A DNA stretch of 64,000 nucleotides, from the NCBI GenBank assembly GCA_902494085.1, contig CABURU010000002.1:62001-126000 (forward strand), given 5' to 3'. Made by a program: the position numbers and the translations under genes. Under the pieces are notes generated by a model that had not been told where the DNA came from, searched no databases, and saw only the letters and a program-made list of their open reading frames with translations. This DNA is from an uncultured Collinsella sp. (GTDB taxonomy: Bacteria; Actinomycetota; Coriobacteriia; Coriobacteriales; Coriobacteriaceae). This document shows, piece by piece, positions 41,250 to 50,095 of the stretch. The stretch's first letter is position 1. Each line of letters starts with the position of its first letter.

Positions 41250-42662
41250 CTATTTAGAATCCGAATCGTCCATGGAGCCGTCGATGCCGGTTTTGGTTTC
41301 GTCGTTCATATTGAAATCGTCGTCTTTGGCGAAGGGATTCTTGAAAAAGCCCGTAGCATCGGGCTGAAGGCCCGAGAGCTTCATCCAGGGATTATCGAGC
41401 TCGGGTTTGGGCATGGCCTGGGCCTCGGGCGCGGTCTCGTTGCCGATGAGCTCGGACTCGTAGATGAAGGTGTCGTCGCCGAGCGCGTCGTAGGCGGCGA
41501 CCGGGTTGCCATCGGCATCGCGGTACGGTGTGCCCTTAAACACGGCGCCGTCATAGGCCACAAGCTGGCGGCCGGTCTCATTCTCGAAGTAGTACACGAA
41601 GATACCCTTGAGGGCCGCACATAGCGGGATGGCAATAATCATGCCGATGGGGCCCATGAGTGCCGAGCCAATAACGAGCGCCGTGAGGCTCATGATGGGA
41701 TGCACCTGCACCGAGCTCTGCATAACCTTAGGCGAAATCACGTTATCGGTGACGTTTTGCGCGACCATCGTCACGATGAGCGTCCATAACGCCAACATGG
41801 GACTGAACATGAAGCCGAGTACCGTGGCGATTGCTGCGCTCACCCAGGGACCGACGACCGGAACCAAATGCATGATGCCGGTAAAGATAGCCATGAGCGC
41901 CGCATACGGATGACCGATGATCAAAAAACCGATAAAGGCGAGGAAACCACCGCAGATGGACGTCACGACCATACCGCGCATGTAGCCGCCGACAGAGCGA
42001 GAAAGGATGGCGACCATAAAGCGGTACGAGGTCTCCTTCTCCTGACCGATGATGGTGCAAATCTCGTGATGCATGCGAGGGTAGTCGCAGGCCATCCAGT
42101 AGGCAAGCACCAGACCAAGGAAGATCACGAACAACTGCGAGGCCGTATTGGTGATGAGCGGGAACACACCGCGACCAAGCTCGGCAGCAATCTGAGACAC
42201 ATACTTCGATGCCACGGTAACCAGGGACGAAAGATTATCGTCCAAATACTCCTTGAGCGGCGTGTTGTTGAGCGTCTTGGCATGCGAGATCATCTCATTG
42301 AGATCGCCACCCGCAACACGAAGCTGCTCGGGCAGGCGGCTCAGGACTTCCATGATCTGACCAAAGAGAATCGGCGACAAGATGCAAACGACACCGACGA
42401 GCACGGCAACAACAACAATAAGCGCGATAAGCGAACCGATGCCGCGATTCACGCCATGGTGCTCGAGCCAGTTGGTGATCGGGGACATCACAAAAGCAAT
42501 GATGGAGCCGACGGCAAGAAACTCAATAACCGGTGCCAGGATGCCCATAAGGTTAAAGATGACAGCAGCAATAACAATGCAGCCGACAACAGCCCAAATG
42601 CGCAGCGTCAGAATGCGGGTGTCGCGCAGCACGCGATCGGTTTGCTGGGGGTGCTCACTCAT
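41250..42662 (-). CDS. AI-2E family transporter
   Basis: A 470-residue membrane protein of the AI-2E (PerM/YdiK-type) family with about eight helices in a 2 + 6 layout. Family blocks include FVMSPITNWLEHHG, LRGMV-like GGYMRGMVVTS, MHLVPVVGPWVSA, and QNVTDNVISPKVMQ. A ~110-residue hydrophilic, acidic C-terminal tail is extra. Members export various small molecules or act as antiporters, and the substrate here is unknown. It overlaps the start of the sigma-factor gene's stop by 4 bases, so the two are coupled. Confidence 0.88.
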   Translation of the reverse strand: MSEHPQQTDRVLRDTRILTLRIWAVVGCIVIAAVIFNLMGILAPVIEFLAVGSIIAFVMSPITNWLEHHGVNRGIGSLIALIVVVAVLVGVVCILSPILFGQIMEVLSRLPEQLRVAGGDLNEMISHAKTLNNTPLKEYLDDNLSSLVTVASKYVSQIAAELGRGVFPLITNTASQLFVIFLGLVLAYWMACDYPRMHHEICTIIGQEKETSYRFMVAILSRSVGGYMRGMVVTSICGGFLAFIGFLIIGHPYAALMAIFTGIMHLVPVVGPWVSAAIATVLGFMFSPMLALWTLIVTMVAQNVTDNVISPKVMQSSVQVHPIMSLTALVIGSALMGPIGMIIAIPLCAALKGIFVYYFENETGRQLVAYDGAVFKGTPYRDADGNPVAAYDALGDDTFIYESELIGNETAPEAQAMPKPELDNPWMKLSGLQPDATGFFKNPFAKDDDFNMNDETKTGIDGSMDDSDSK

Positions 42663-43450
42663 GAACGAATCATCACTCCGTCGGGGTCGATCTTGTCCTG
42701 AATCTTCTTAAGCGTGCGGCGCAGCAGACGCGAAACCTGTACCTGAGAAATACCCAGCTTCTTGGCGATCTCGATCTGGGTCATGCCCTTCACAAAGCGC
42801 AGCTCAATCACCTCGCGCTCGCGCGGCGAGAAATCACGGATGGCTTCCTCGATCACTAGGCGGTCATCGGTAAAGTCGAGCTCGTTGTCGTCGTCGGCGT
42901 AACGGTCAAGAATCGAGGGGGCATCGTCCGAATCGGATGCACCAGGAGCCTCGATGGGCACCGAGGTATAGGCCGAAGACGATTCCATGGCCTCCAGCAC
43001 CTCATCGACCGTCACGTCCAAGTACTCAGCGATTTCCTCAACCTTAGGCGAGCGCTGTAGCTCGTTGGTGAGCTTATCGGTAGCCTGGTTGACCTTGGCC
43101 GAGAGCTCCTGCAAGCGACGGGGCACGCGCACGCTCCAGCCCTTGTCGCGGAAGTGACGCTTGATCTCGCCCAAGATGGTAGGCGTGGCAAACGTGGTGA
43201 ACTCGAGTCCGCGCTCAGGGTCAAAGCGATCGATAGCCTTGAGCAGGCCCAAATAACCAACCTGCATCAGGTCATCGAGCGGCTCGCCGCGGTTCTTAAA
43301 CTTGTTGGCAAGAAACCTTACCAGGTTCATGTGGGACATGACGAGCTGCTCGCGTGCGTCCGGGTCACCGGTCTCTTTATAGCGACGAAACAGCTCGCGG
43401 GTTTTCTCCTTGTCCCAAGCGGTCTTACCGCTCCGGGAACGTTCGGTCAT
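42659..43450 (-). CDS. SigB/SigF/SigG-type RNA polymerase sigma factor
   Basis: A 263-residue sigma-70 group 3 factor. Region 2 is at residues ~30-100 (NLVRFLANKFKNRGEPLDDL and FDPERGLEFTTFATPTILGEIKRHFRDKGW). Region 3 follows (LQELSAKVNQATDKLTNE). Region 4 holds FSPREREVIELRFVKGMTQIEIAKKLGISQVQVSRLLRRTL. This is the general-stress or sporulation-like branch that is usually held by an RsbW/SpoIIAB anti-sigma factor, and a degenerate one is encoded directly upstream. Confidence 0.93.
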   Translation of the reverse strand: MTERSRSGKTAWDKEKTRELFRRYKETGDPDAREQLVMSHMNLVRFLANKFKNRGEPLDDLMQVGYLGLLKAIDRFDPERGLEFTTFATPTILGEIKRHFRDKGWSVRVPRRLQELSAKVNQATDKLTNELQRSPKVEEIAEYLDVTVDEVLEAMESSSAYTSVPIEAPGASDSDDAPSILDRYADDDNELDFTDDRLVIEEAIRDFSPREREVIELRFVKGMTQIEIAKKLGISQVQVSRLLRRTLKKIQDKIDPDGVMIRS

Positions 43451-43451
43451 A

Positions 43452-43829
43452 TTAGATATCCGCCTTGAGGTCGAGGGAAAGCGTCAGGGGCGCCGCAGTC
43501 TTTTCGTAGGAGTCGCACACGCTCGCCAAAATGAGCTCGGCATACACAGCGGCCTGGTCATCCTCGTCGACGGTGGCCTGGTCGCCAAAGGTAAAGGTCA
43601 TGCCAACGTGAGATTCGTCGACATCGAATTTGATCGAGATGTCATCGGAATCAACAGCCGTGCAGCCGAAAATAAATGCTTCCTCGGCAGCCATACGAAT
43701 GTCCTCGATGCGATCGACGGACATGGAGCAGAGCGCACCGACATTTGCCGCCGTCATGCGCACAAGGCGCGCCAGACGCGGGTCGCCGGCAACGGTCAGC
43801 GTAATGGGGCAAGTTGCTTCGCTACTCAT
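43452..43829 (-). CDS. RsbW-like anti-sigma factor with missing ATP-binding motifs
   Basis: A 125-residue protein in the position of a SigB-type anti-sigma factor, one base before the sigma gene. The fold matches the GHKL ATPase of RsbW/SpoIIAB: helix DRIEDIRMAAEEAFIFG aligns with the N-box helix. The conserved Asn of that box is absent, no DxGxG or GxGL lid is visible, and the later helix reads AAVYAELILASVCDSY. It may bind the sigma factor without ATP-dependent kinase activity. ATG 43829 overlaps the upstream gene by 8 bases. Confidence 0.75.
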   Translation of the reverse strand: MSSEATCPITLTVAGDPRLARLVRMTAANVGALCSMSVDRIEDIRMAAEEAFIFGCTAVDSDDISIKFDVDESHVGMTFTFGDQATVDEDDQAAVYAELILASVCDSYEKTAAPLTLSLDLKADI

Positions 43830-44409
43830 CGCAGGACTCCTCAGAGGTCTCGGCGGGCGTGTAGGTGTAATACTGAGCCGGCTTGGATACAGACTTCTGA
43901 CCATCATCGTCGCCCGCGGCAGCCTCGTCCTCGCCAATTAGGACGCGCTCGGTAGGCAGCTCGGCCTCCGCAGCGGCAGCGGCGAGCTTGCGATCGGCGT
44001 CGGCTGCAGGAGCCTTCACCTTATTGAAGAGCTTCTGCACAGCACCGGCGGCAGAGTCGGTCACGCTAGACACAGCATTGCTGGCCTCGGCCATGCTGCC
44101 CGTAACCTCAGAAATGTCGCGAACCACGGCTTCGACCTCTACGAGATTGGAGGTAAGGGCATCAACTGCCGTCTTGCTCGACTTAAGCAGCGGCTCCATC
44201 TGGGCAAGCGCCGGCGTAAGCTCATCGACAGCGCCATCGAGCTTTGCCACCACAGGCTGAGCCTCGGCGATGGTGTTGTTGAGGTCGTTCACGGTCTTAT
44301 CGAGCGAGTCGACAACATTGCGGGTCTTGCGCAGGGTAAGCGCGAGCTCAGCGATGGCCCACACGCCGGCAACGGCGAGCAGCAGCAGGGCGATTTGAAT
44401 GGGACTCAT
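43822..44409 (-). CDS. DUF948-like membrane-anchored coiled-coil protein
   Basis: A 195-residue protein with one N-terminal membrane helix (IQIALLLLAVAGVWAIAEL) and a long heptad-patterned region (residues ~28-125, with VVDSLDKTVNDLNNTI and LDGAVDELTPALAQM). The C-terminal ~60 residues are acidic and Ala-rich. This resembles the DUF948 general-stress proteins found next to SigB-type loci. It overlaps the RsbW-like gene, so these three and the AI-2E gene form one operon. Confidence 0.75.
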   Translation of the reverse strand: MSPIQIALLLLAVAGVWAIAELALTLRKTRNVVDSLDKTVNDLNNTIAEAQPVVAKLDGAVDELTPALAQMEPLLKSSKTAVDALTSNLVEVEAVVRDISEVTGSMAEASNAVSSVTDSAAGAVQKLFNKVKAPAADADRKLAAAAAEAELPTERVLIGEDEAAAGDDDGQKSVSKPAQYYTYTPAETSEESCDE

Positions 44410-44509
44410 ACAAGCCTCCCGGAAAAATCGAAATACAGACGCTTTTCATGGTACCCCAAAGGGGACCGAACATGCCAAGAGTAGCAACGTGGGACAAAAT
44501 TATCAGCAG

Positions 44510-45859
44510 CTACTTCGGTGCATTCCCGCTGCGGTCGCGCTCGCTTTGCTCTACGCGCCACTCTTCCCAGCCGCGCCCGGCAGGCTGCCAGAACGCACCG
44601 CGCTCCAGCCCCTCGGGCAAATAGCGCTGATCGACCCAGCCTTCGGGATAATCGTGCGGGTATTTATACACACCGTAGTCGTCGCTGCCTGGGCGATGGC
44701 GATCGCGCAGATAACTCGGCACCTCGCGAAGCCCACTAGAATGGATATCGGCCAGCGCCGCATCAATCGAAGCCTCACACGCGTTGGATTTAGGGGCCAA
44801 ACACACATAGAGTGCAGCCTGAGCCAGGTTAATGCGGCACTCGGGATAGCCAATGACCTCGGCAGACTTAAACGCGGCATGCGCCACCAAAAGCGCCTGC
44901 GGGTCGGCGTTGCCAACATCCTCAGAAGCCTGAATCATAATACGGCGAGCGATAAACTTGGGATCCTCCCCCGCATCAATCATGCGCGCGAGCCAATAGA
45001 TTGTGGCATCGGGGTCGCTACCGCGCATGGACTTAATAAACGCACTGATGATGTCGTAGTGCATGTCGCCGTTTTTGTCATACGAAAATCCACGACGCGG
45101 GTTGGCGATCTTCACGTCATCCACGGTGATGGGATAGCGCTCCCCCGCCACGGGCGCTGGCGTTCCCTCGGTATCGGGACGCGTGACGGCAATCTCGCTC
45201 GCAAGTTCGAGCGTCGTGAGCGCCGAGCGAGCGTCACCCGCTGCCAGCGTGCAGATGGTCTTAACCGTATCCTCATCGGCCGAGAACTTGCCGTTCAAAC
45301 CCTGCGGCGCCTCGAGCGCACGCTCGATAAGCGTGGCGATATCCTCGTCTTTAAGATGCTCAAGCTCCACCACGCGACCGCGCGAGAGCAATGCCGAGTT
45401 GACCTCGAAGTACGGATTCTCCGTCGTGGCGCCAATCATAATGACGGTACGGTTCTCAACCGCATGCAGCAAGGCATCCTGCTGAGACTTGGAGAAGCGG
45501 TGAATCTCGTCGATAAACAGGATGGTGCGGCGGTCGTAGGTATTCAGGCGCGTCTTGGCCTCGTCAATCACGCGGCGAAGATCCTTCACGGTACCCGTCA
45601 CGGCGCTGACCTCGACAAACTCGCTCTTGGTATGGTTGGCGATAATGTGGGCCAGCGTCGTCTTACCCGTACCGGCCGGCCCGTACAGAATCACGCTCGA
45701 AAGCACGTCGTGCTCGATCGCGGCACGCAACCATGAGCCCTTACCGACGGCCTTTTGCTGGCCCACGTACTCGTCGAGCGAATTGGGTCGCATGCGCACC
45801 GCGAGCGGCGCATTTTTAAAGGAACGCTCGCGCGTCGAGGCAGAAAAAAGGTCGTCCAT
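44510..45859 (-). CDS. rarA: Replication-associated AAA ATPase RarA/MgsA
   Basis: RarA is a clamp-loader-like ATPase that acts at stalled replication forks. The 449-residue protein has the N-terminal PLAVRMRPNSLDEYVGQ block, Walker A (GPAGTGKTTL) near residue 58, Walker B (ILFIDEIHRFSKSQQ) near residue 110, and sensor ATTENPYFEVN. The C-terminal tetramerisation domain ends YKYPHDYPEGWVDQRYLPEGL. Candidate starts are 45859, 45865 and 45877; 45859 (MDDLFSAS) is chosen by similarity in length and by the family start. Confidence 0.92.
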   Translation of the reverse strand: MDDLFSASTRERSFKNAPLAVRMRPNSLDEYVGQQKAVGKGSWLRAAIEHDVLSSVILYGPAGTGKTTLAHIIANHTKSEFVEVSAVTGTVKDLRRVIDEAKTRLNTYDRRTILFIDEIHRFSKSQQDALLHAVENRTVIMIGATTENPYFEVNSALLSRGRVVELEHLKDEDIATLIERALEAPQGLNGKFSADEDTVKTICTLAAGDARSALTTLELASEIAVTRPDTEGTPAPVAGERYPITVDDVKIANPRRGFSYDKNGDMHYDIISAFIKSMRGSDPDATIYWLARMIDAGEDPKFIARRIMIQASEDVGNADPQALLVAHAAFKSAEVIGYPECRINLAQAALYVCLAPKSNACEASIDAALADIHSSGLREVPSYLRDRHRPGSDDYGVYKYPHDYPEGWVDQRYLPEGLERGAFWQPAGRGWEEWRVEQSERDRSGNAPK

Positions 45860-45920
45860 AGCCATCCCGTGCATCAATCAAAAACGTTTTCAACTAACCA
45901 GTATACCGAAAGGATACGAA

Positions 45921-47168
45921 CTACCGTTCGTTAATATAGGTACGATGCGGAAACTTTAGACCCGGGAACAGCTTGCTCGTCAGTTCGCAGAAATAACCGT
46001 CCGTCATGCTCGCGATATAATCCACCACGGCTTGATCCTTGTCGTCCTGCCAGGCATAGGTGCGATCGTAGTAGGAAAGTTGCTGCTCAATGCGCGAAAT
46101 ATGGTGCTTAAAGATGTAAGAGGACTCGTCACCACTATTTAGATCCCGCAGGCAACGGTCGTAGAGCTTTTCGAAGGCCTCGCGCAGCTCCACCTCGGAA
46201 TCGCCTTCGATACCGCCCTTGCTATAGATCTTCTCGTAGTTCTCGCGCTTGGCTCGGCGGATTTCCCCAAACAGGTCCTCGCTCATCTCGATGCGCGGCT
46301 TACCATAGCTGTGCTCAACGATATCGATGGAAGCGTGCGTAAGGATCCAACTGTTGTAGGCACCGCCCCGGCCATCATCAAAAACGTCGGGCGAAAGCAG
46401 GCCCGCCGCGATCGCATCCTGACGGTCACGACCGACGTAGGCAAGAATATCCGAGATGCGAACGACGCAGCCCTCGAGCGTCATGGGACGCAGATGCCCA
46501 ATTGCGCTATAGCCCGTGGCAATGCAATCCTCAACCGTCTGGTCAAACTGGTCAAAGGAGCTCATGTCCGAGAGCTCAAACACACGCTGCTCGTACTCGC
46601 CGTTATGGCATAGCACGCCGTCGAGCGTCTGGAGCGACACGTTGCGGCCGTACAGTGTGTCGAGCACGCGGACCGACTGCACGTTATGGAAAAAATAACG
46701 CCCCGTACGCTCATGATAGATATCGTTGAGGAAACGCTCGCCGGCATGGCCGAAAGGCGTGTGTCCCAAGTCGTGACCCAGGCCAATCGCCTCGATCAGA
46801 TCGCAATTGAGCCCCAGGGCGCGACCGATATCGCGCGCAATGCGGGAGACGAACTGCACGTGCAAACCGCGGCGTGACAGATCGTCATTGCTACGGAAGC
46901 TAAAGACCTGCGTTTTGCCTGCATAACGGGTGTACGCCGGAAGATGAAGTATCTTTTCGGTATCGCGCATAAACGCCGGACGCATAAGCGTGCCTTTGTC
47001 GGCGGCGCGATCAATACGACGAATGACCTGATCGTCGTTGCAACGATACGGGTTGACATAGCCCGAAGCACGATCGGCGGCAATGCGCTCGACAAGTTCG
47101 GGCGACAACGCCGAGGGAATACGGTCCATGCGCGCCTTAATGACGGCCGTTTCTTGATTAGTTGCCAT
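45921..47168 (-). CDS. Deoxyguanosinetriphosphate triphosphohydrolase-like HD protein
   Basis: A 415-residue HD-domain hydrolase of the dGTPase family, which removes triphosphate from deoxynucleotides. The metal-binding HD pair is IGLGHDLGHTPFGHAGE near residue 120, preceded by RRIDRAADKGTLMRPAFMRDT and RTQVFSF-like GKTQVFSFRSNDDLSRRGLH. LEGCVVRISDILAYVGRD near residue 240 supplies the last ligands. ATG 47168 follows an AAGGAG site. The exact nucleotide preference cannot be told from sequence. Confidence 0.88.
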   Translation of the reverse strand: MATNQETAVIKARMDRIPSALSPELVERIAADRASGYVNPYRCNDDQVIRRIDRAADKGTLMRPAFMRDTEKILHLPAYTRYAGKTQVFSFRSNDDLSRRGLHVQFVSRIARDIGRALGLNCDLIEAIGLGHDLGHTPFGHAGERFLNDIYHERTGRYFFHNVQSVRVLDTLYGRNVSLQTLDGVLCHNGEYEQRVFELSDMSSFDQFDQTVEDCIATGYSAIGHLRPMTLEGCVVRISDILAYVGRDRQDAIAAGLLSPDVFDDGRGGAYNSWILTHASIDIVEHSYGKPRIEMSEDLFGEIRRAKRENYEKIYSKGGIEGDSEVELREAFEKLYDRCLRDLNSGDESSYIFKHHISRIEQQLSYYDRTYAWQDDKDQAVVDYIASMTDGYFCELTSKLFPGLKFPHRTYINER

Positions 47169-47199
47169 GGCATGCTCCTTAAGAAGGATGCGCAATCGG

Positions 47200-47622
47200 T
47201 TACAAAGTGCAGCCCACGACCTCGATTATGGCAAAAATCGGCACCAAAAACGGGAGCAATGGCAGGGAGCGTGATTTTGTGAAGAGGCAGGAGAGGGCCA
47301 GGGCCAGGAGTGCGACGGCAAATGCCACGATGCCACCCATAGGGTCGAGCGTGCAAAGCGCGAAGAGCGCCTTGGCATCCCCCATGCCGATGCCCGGGGC
47401 GTGGCGAAGGCGCCGCCAGAGCGACTCAGTGAGCACAAGGGCAAGGTAGACGATGACCGCAAGACCGGCGTGGTCAAGCGCTGTGTTCAAACCGAGGTCG
47501 AGCCAAACGCCCGCCAACGCCGCCACGGCACATGCGCCGGCAAGCCCATTGGGAAACCGTCGCTCTCGGGCATCACTTGCCACGCCGGCAAAGATGCAAA
47601 TCCAAAACGGGATATAGGCCAT
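47200..47622 (-). CDS. Small A24-type prepilin peptidase
   Basis: A 140-residue membrane protease of the CpaA/TadV type with only the peptidase domain. The two catalytic Asp residues are in ASDARERRFPN (residue ~17) and the GxGD motif GIGMGDAKALFA (residue ~78). Four to five hydrophobic segments are visible. It would cleave type IV or Tad prepilins, but no pilus genes lie in this window. It starts upstream of dgt with a 31-base gap, so it is probably cotranscribed. Confidence 0.85.
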   Translation of the reverse strand: MAYIPFWICIFAGVASDARERRFPNGLAGACAVAALAGVWLDLGLNTALDHAGLAVIVYLALVLTESLWRRLRHAPGIGMGDAKALFALCTLDPMGGIVAFAVALLALALSCLFTKSRSLPLLPFLVPIFAIIEVVGCTL

Positions 47623-47654
47623 CGGACTCCTCCTCGAGCTGCATCGCAAAAGCA

Positions 47655-47695
47655 AAAACCACCACAAAGGTGCCTGTCCCCTTTGCGGTGGTTTT
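47655..47695 (-). terminator. Terminator of the glycosyltransferase gene
   Basis: AAAACCACCACAAAGG (47655-47670) pairs with CCTTTGCGGTGGTTTT (47680-47695) with one mismatch. T-rich sequence follows on the minus strand. A very similar hairpin ends the GldA-like gene at 55448-55487. Confidence 0.8.
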
Positions 47696-47703
47696 GGTGG
47701 TGG

Positions 47704-48999
47704 TTATTTGGCGCCTTGCATGACCTCGTCAAGGGTAACGTTGACGGCGTGCTGCGTCGGCACCCAGTCGACCTTCAGGAACAGCGCGGCCACCGTGATG
47801 GGGATATAGCTGAACAAAAAGATCGGGAAGGTAAACAGGTTAGTCACCAGGCGCCACTTTTGCGCGCAGTGAATATGCTTGTACTCAAAGATAGTCGTGA
47901 GCAGCGCCAGGATAAAGAACGTCTGATACATCATGGCGAAGGTCATAATGAGCGAAGCGGCGCACGCCTGCATCTCGACTTCGGTTGCCAAGAAACCATG
48001 CGAAAGGCCACCAACAATCAAGAACGTCGCATTAGCGAGCATCGAGATCAGCGATAGCAGCATACCCGGGGCGATCGTCATGAACATGTCGTAGGCGGCA
48101 AAGCGATGATAGCGGAACATCGACTTGACCAGATGCTTACCGTAGGTAAAGAACACCTGGTAAAAGCCCTTGGTCCAGCGCATACGCTGCTTCCAGGATG
48201 CCTTGAACGTCACGGGTTGCTCGTCAAAGAACTCCGCCGGCGCATAGCCAATGCGAATACCGTGAATAGCGCAGAACGTAGTGAACTGAATGTCCTCGGT
48301 CAGCGTGTGGAACTGCCAGCCGTGCATGCCCTCAATAACACTGGCGGAGATAAGGTAACCCGAACCCGAAACAGCGCAGGACGTCTTGCAGATATTACGC
48401 GCGTTGTTGAGGAAGCGCGCCTCGCGTAGATACCACGTGGCATTAGCAGCCGAGATCCACGAGCTGCCGAAGTTCTTGGAATTGCGATAGCTCGTGACCA
48501 CATGGAAGCCCTGGTCAAAGGCATCATTCATCTTGGAAACGTAATCGCGGGAGATAACGTTATCGGCATCGAAGATAAAGTAGCCCTCAAACGTGTCGGG
48601 ATACTCGTTGAGAATGCGGTCGAAGCCAAAGTCCATGACCCAGCTCTTGCCCTTGCGGGCCAGGTCATTGCGCTCGTAAACAATGGCACCGGCCTCGCGC
48701 GCGAGCTGCGCCGTGTTGTCGGTGCAGGCATCGGCGACCACGAAAACCTCGATGAGCTCGGACGGATAATCCTGGTCCTTGATGGAGCGAACGAGGTTGG
48801 CGATCACGGCCTCCTCATTATGCGCCGCGATAAAAAAGGCATAGCGATGGAGTTTTTTGGCCTTGGGAGGCGCGACCTCGCCACGAAGAGCGCCAATGAC
48901 AAAGAAGACCACCTGGTACAGAAAGCAGACCGTGAGCAGCGTGACGACAATCTGGTTGAAGATCACGATGGGTGTGTTGGTTTGTAAAAAGGCGAGCAT
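47704..48999 (-). CDS. Membrane-bound family 2 glycosyltransferase
   Basis: A 431-residue processive-type glycosyltransferase. A first membrane helix (residues ~8-33) precedes the GT-A domain, with FFIAAHNEEAVIANLV, the VADACTDNTAQLA block, the metal-binding FDADNVI and the EDIQFT motif (TED base). The QxxRW motif is KQRMRWTKGF near residue 255. Three to four helices follow from residue ~275. This layout is that of polysaccharide synthases such as NodC- or hyaluronan-like enzymes. The sugar is not predictable, and no partner capsule genes are nearby. Confidence 0.85.
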   Translation of the reverse strand: MLAFLQTNTPIVIFNQIVVTLLTVCFLYQVVFFVIGALRGEVAPPKAKKLHRYAFFIAAHNEEAVIANLVRSIKDQDYPSELIEVFVVADACTDNTAQLAREAGAIVYERNDLARKGKSWVMDFGFDRILNEYPDTFEGYFIFDADNVISRDYVSKMNDAFDQGFHVVTSYRNSKNFGSSWISAANATWYLREARFLNNARNICKTSCAVSGSGYLISASVIEGMHGWQFHTLTEDIQFTTFCAIHGIRIGYAPAEFFDEQPVTFKASWKQRMRWTKGFYQVFFTYGKHLVKSMFRYHRFAAYDMFMTIAPGMLLSLISMLANATFLIVGGLSHGFLATEVEMQACAASLIMTFAMMYQTFFILALLTTIFEYKHIHCAQKWRLVTNLFTFPIFLFSYIPITVAALFLKVDWVPTQHAVNVTLDEVMQGAK

Positions 49000-49081
49000 G
49001 CAGGCTCCCAGCAACGCGTAACGTAAACAATCGTATATCTTACCGCAGGCTTACCGAGTTCAAGAAACCACCTAATACTGG

Positions 49082-50095
49082 CTAGGCTTCGAGAAGACCG
49101 AGCTGCGGAACGATTTCATATCCAACGGCCGTGCGACCGAGCGAGCGCGGAGCCAGATCGTCGAGAACCGCAGCGAGATCCCACGGCAACTCGTCGCGGC
49201 ACTCAATGCGCTCCCCCGTCACGGGATGGTCGAACGCCACGCGCCAGGAATGAAGGAACTGCCTGGTCAGGCCCTGGTCGGTGCGCGCATCGCACTTGCC
49301 GTAGAGTGGATCGCCCACGCAGGCGTGGTTGATATGACGCATATGCACGCGAATCTGGTGCGTGCGACCGGTAAACAGATGGCACTCAACGAGCGTATAA
49401 CCATCGTCAAAGCGCGTGGAATCAAAGCGCTCGAGGACTTTAAAGGTCGTAATGGCCTGACGGGCAAAGGGGTCGTCCGAAACCGCCATCTTGACGCGGT
49501 CGCGCGTAGAACGGGCGATACCGGTATTGATGGTGCCCTCGTCCATGGCGATGTGCCCGTGGACAAGCGTGATATAGCGGCGGTCGAGCGTACGCGTGCG
49601 AATAAAATTTTGAAGCGCGCGCTGGGTGTCGTCGTCTTTTGCCGCGAGCATAAGGCCCGAGGTATCGCGATCCAGGCGATGCACGATGCCGGGGCGGTCC
49701 TCACCCTGCACGGTGCCCAGATGGTCGATACCGCAGTGATAGACCAGGGCATTCGCGAGCGTACCGCTCTCATGACCATGCGCAGGATGGCACACCAGGC
49801 CGCGCTGCTTGGAGAGCACAATGAGATAATCGTCCTCATAGCGAATGTCGAGCGGGATGGCCTCGGGAATCACATCGGTGGGATCGTGCGGCTCGGGCAA
49901 ATCGACCGAAATACGGTCGCCGGCTCGCACGGCGTACTTTTTGGACAGGCAGGTCTCGCCATTGACAGCGACGGCGCCGCCCTCGATCAGATGCGCACAG
50001 GCAGAACGCGTAGGACAGCCGTCATTGGCGCCCAGATAAGCGTCAAGACGCTGACCGGCGGCATCGTCGGCAACAAGAATATGGATGTCGGCCAT
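49082..50095 (-). CDS. rluD: RluA/RluD-family pseudouridine synthase
   Basis: A 337-residue rRNA pseudouridine synthase. An S4 domain covers residues ~10-65 (RLDAYLGANDGCPTRS). The catalytic domain contains the active Asp in IVHRLDRDTSGLML near residue 140, the RRYITLVHGHI block, and HQIRVHMRHI near residue 250. It overlaps lspA by one base (TAATG), the common lspA-rluD pairing. Assignment to D rather than another RluA member is by context. Confidence 0.9.
   Translation of the reverse strand: MADIHILVADDAAGQRLDAYLGANDGCPTRSACAHLIEGGAVAVNGETCLSKKYAVRAGDRISVDLPEPHDPTDVIPEAIPLDIRYEDDYLIVLSKQRGLVCHPAHGHESGTLANALVYHCGIDHLGTVQGEDRPGIVHRLDRDTSGLMLAAKDDDTQRALQNFIRTRTLDRRYITLVHGHIAMDEGTINTGIARSTRDRVKMAVSDDPFARQAITTFKVLERFDSTRFDDGYTLVECHLFTGRTHQIRVHMRHINHACVGDPLYGKCDARTDQGLTRQFLHSWRVAFDHPVTGERIECRDELPWDLAAVLDDLAPRSLGRTAVGYEIVPQLGLLEA

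Noticed and set aside
43830..43937. Upstream extension of the RsbW-like gene
   Set aside because: The added residues are Arg/Pro-rich, overlap the upstream gene by over 100 bases and do not fit the family; ATG 43829 is used instead.
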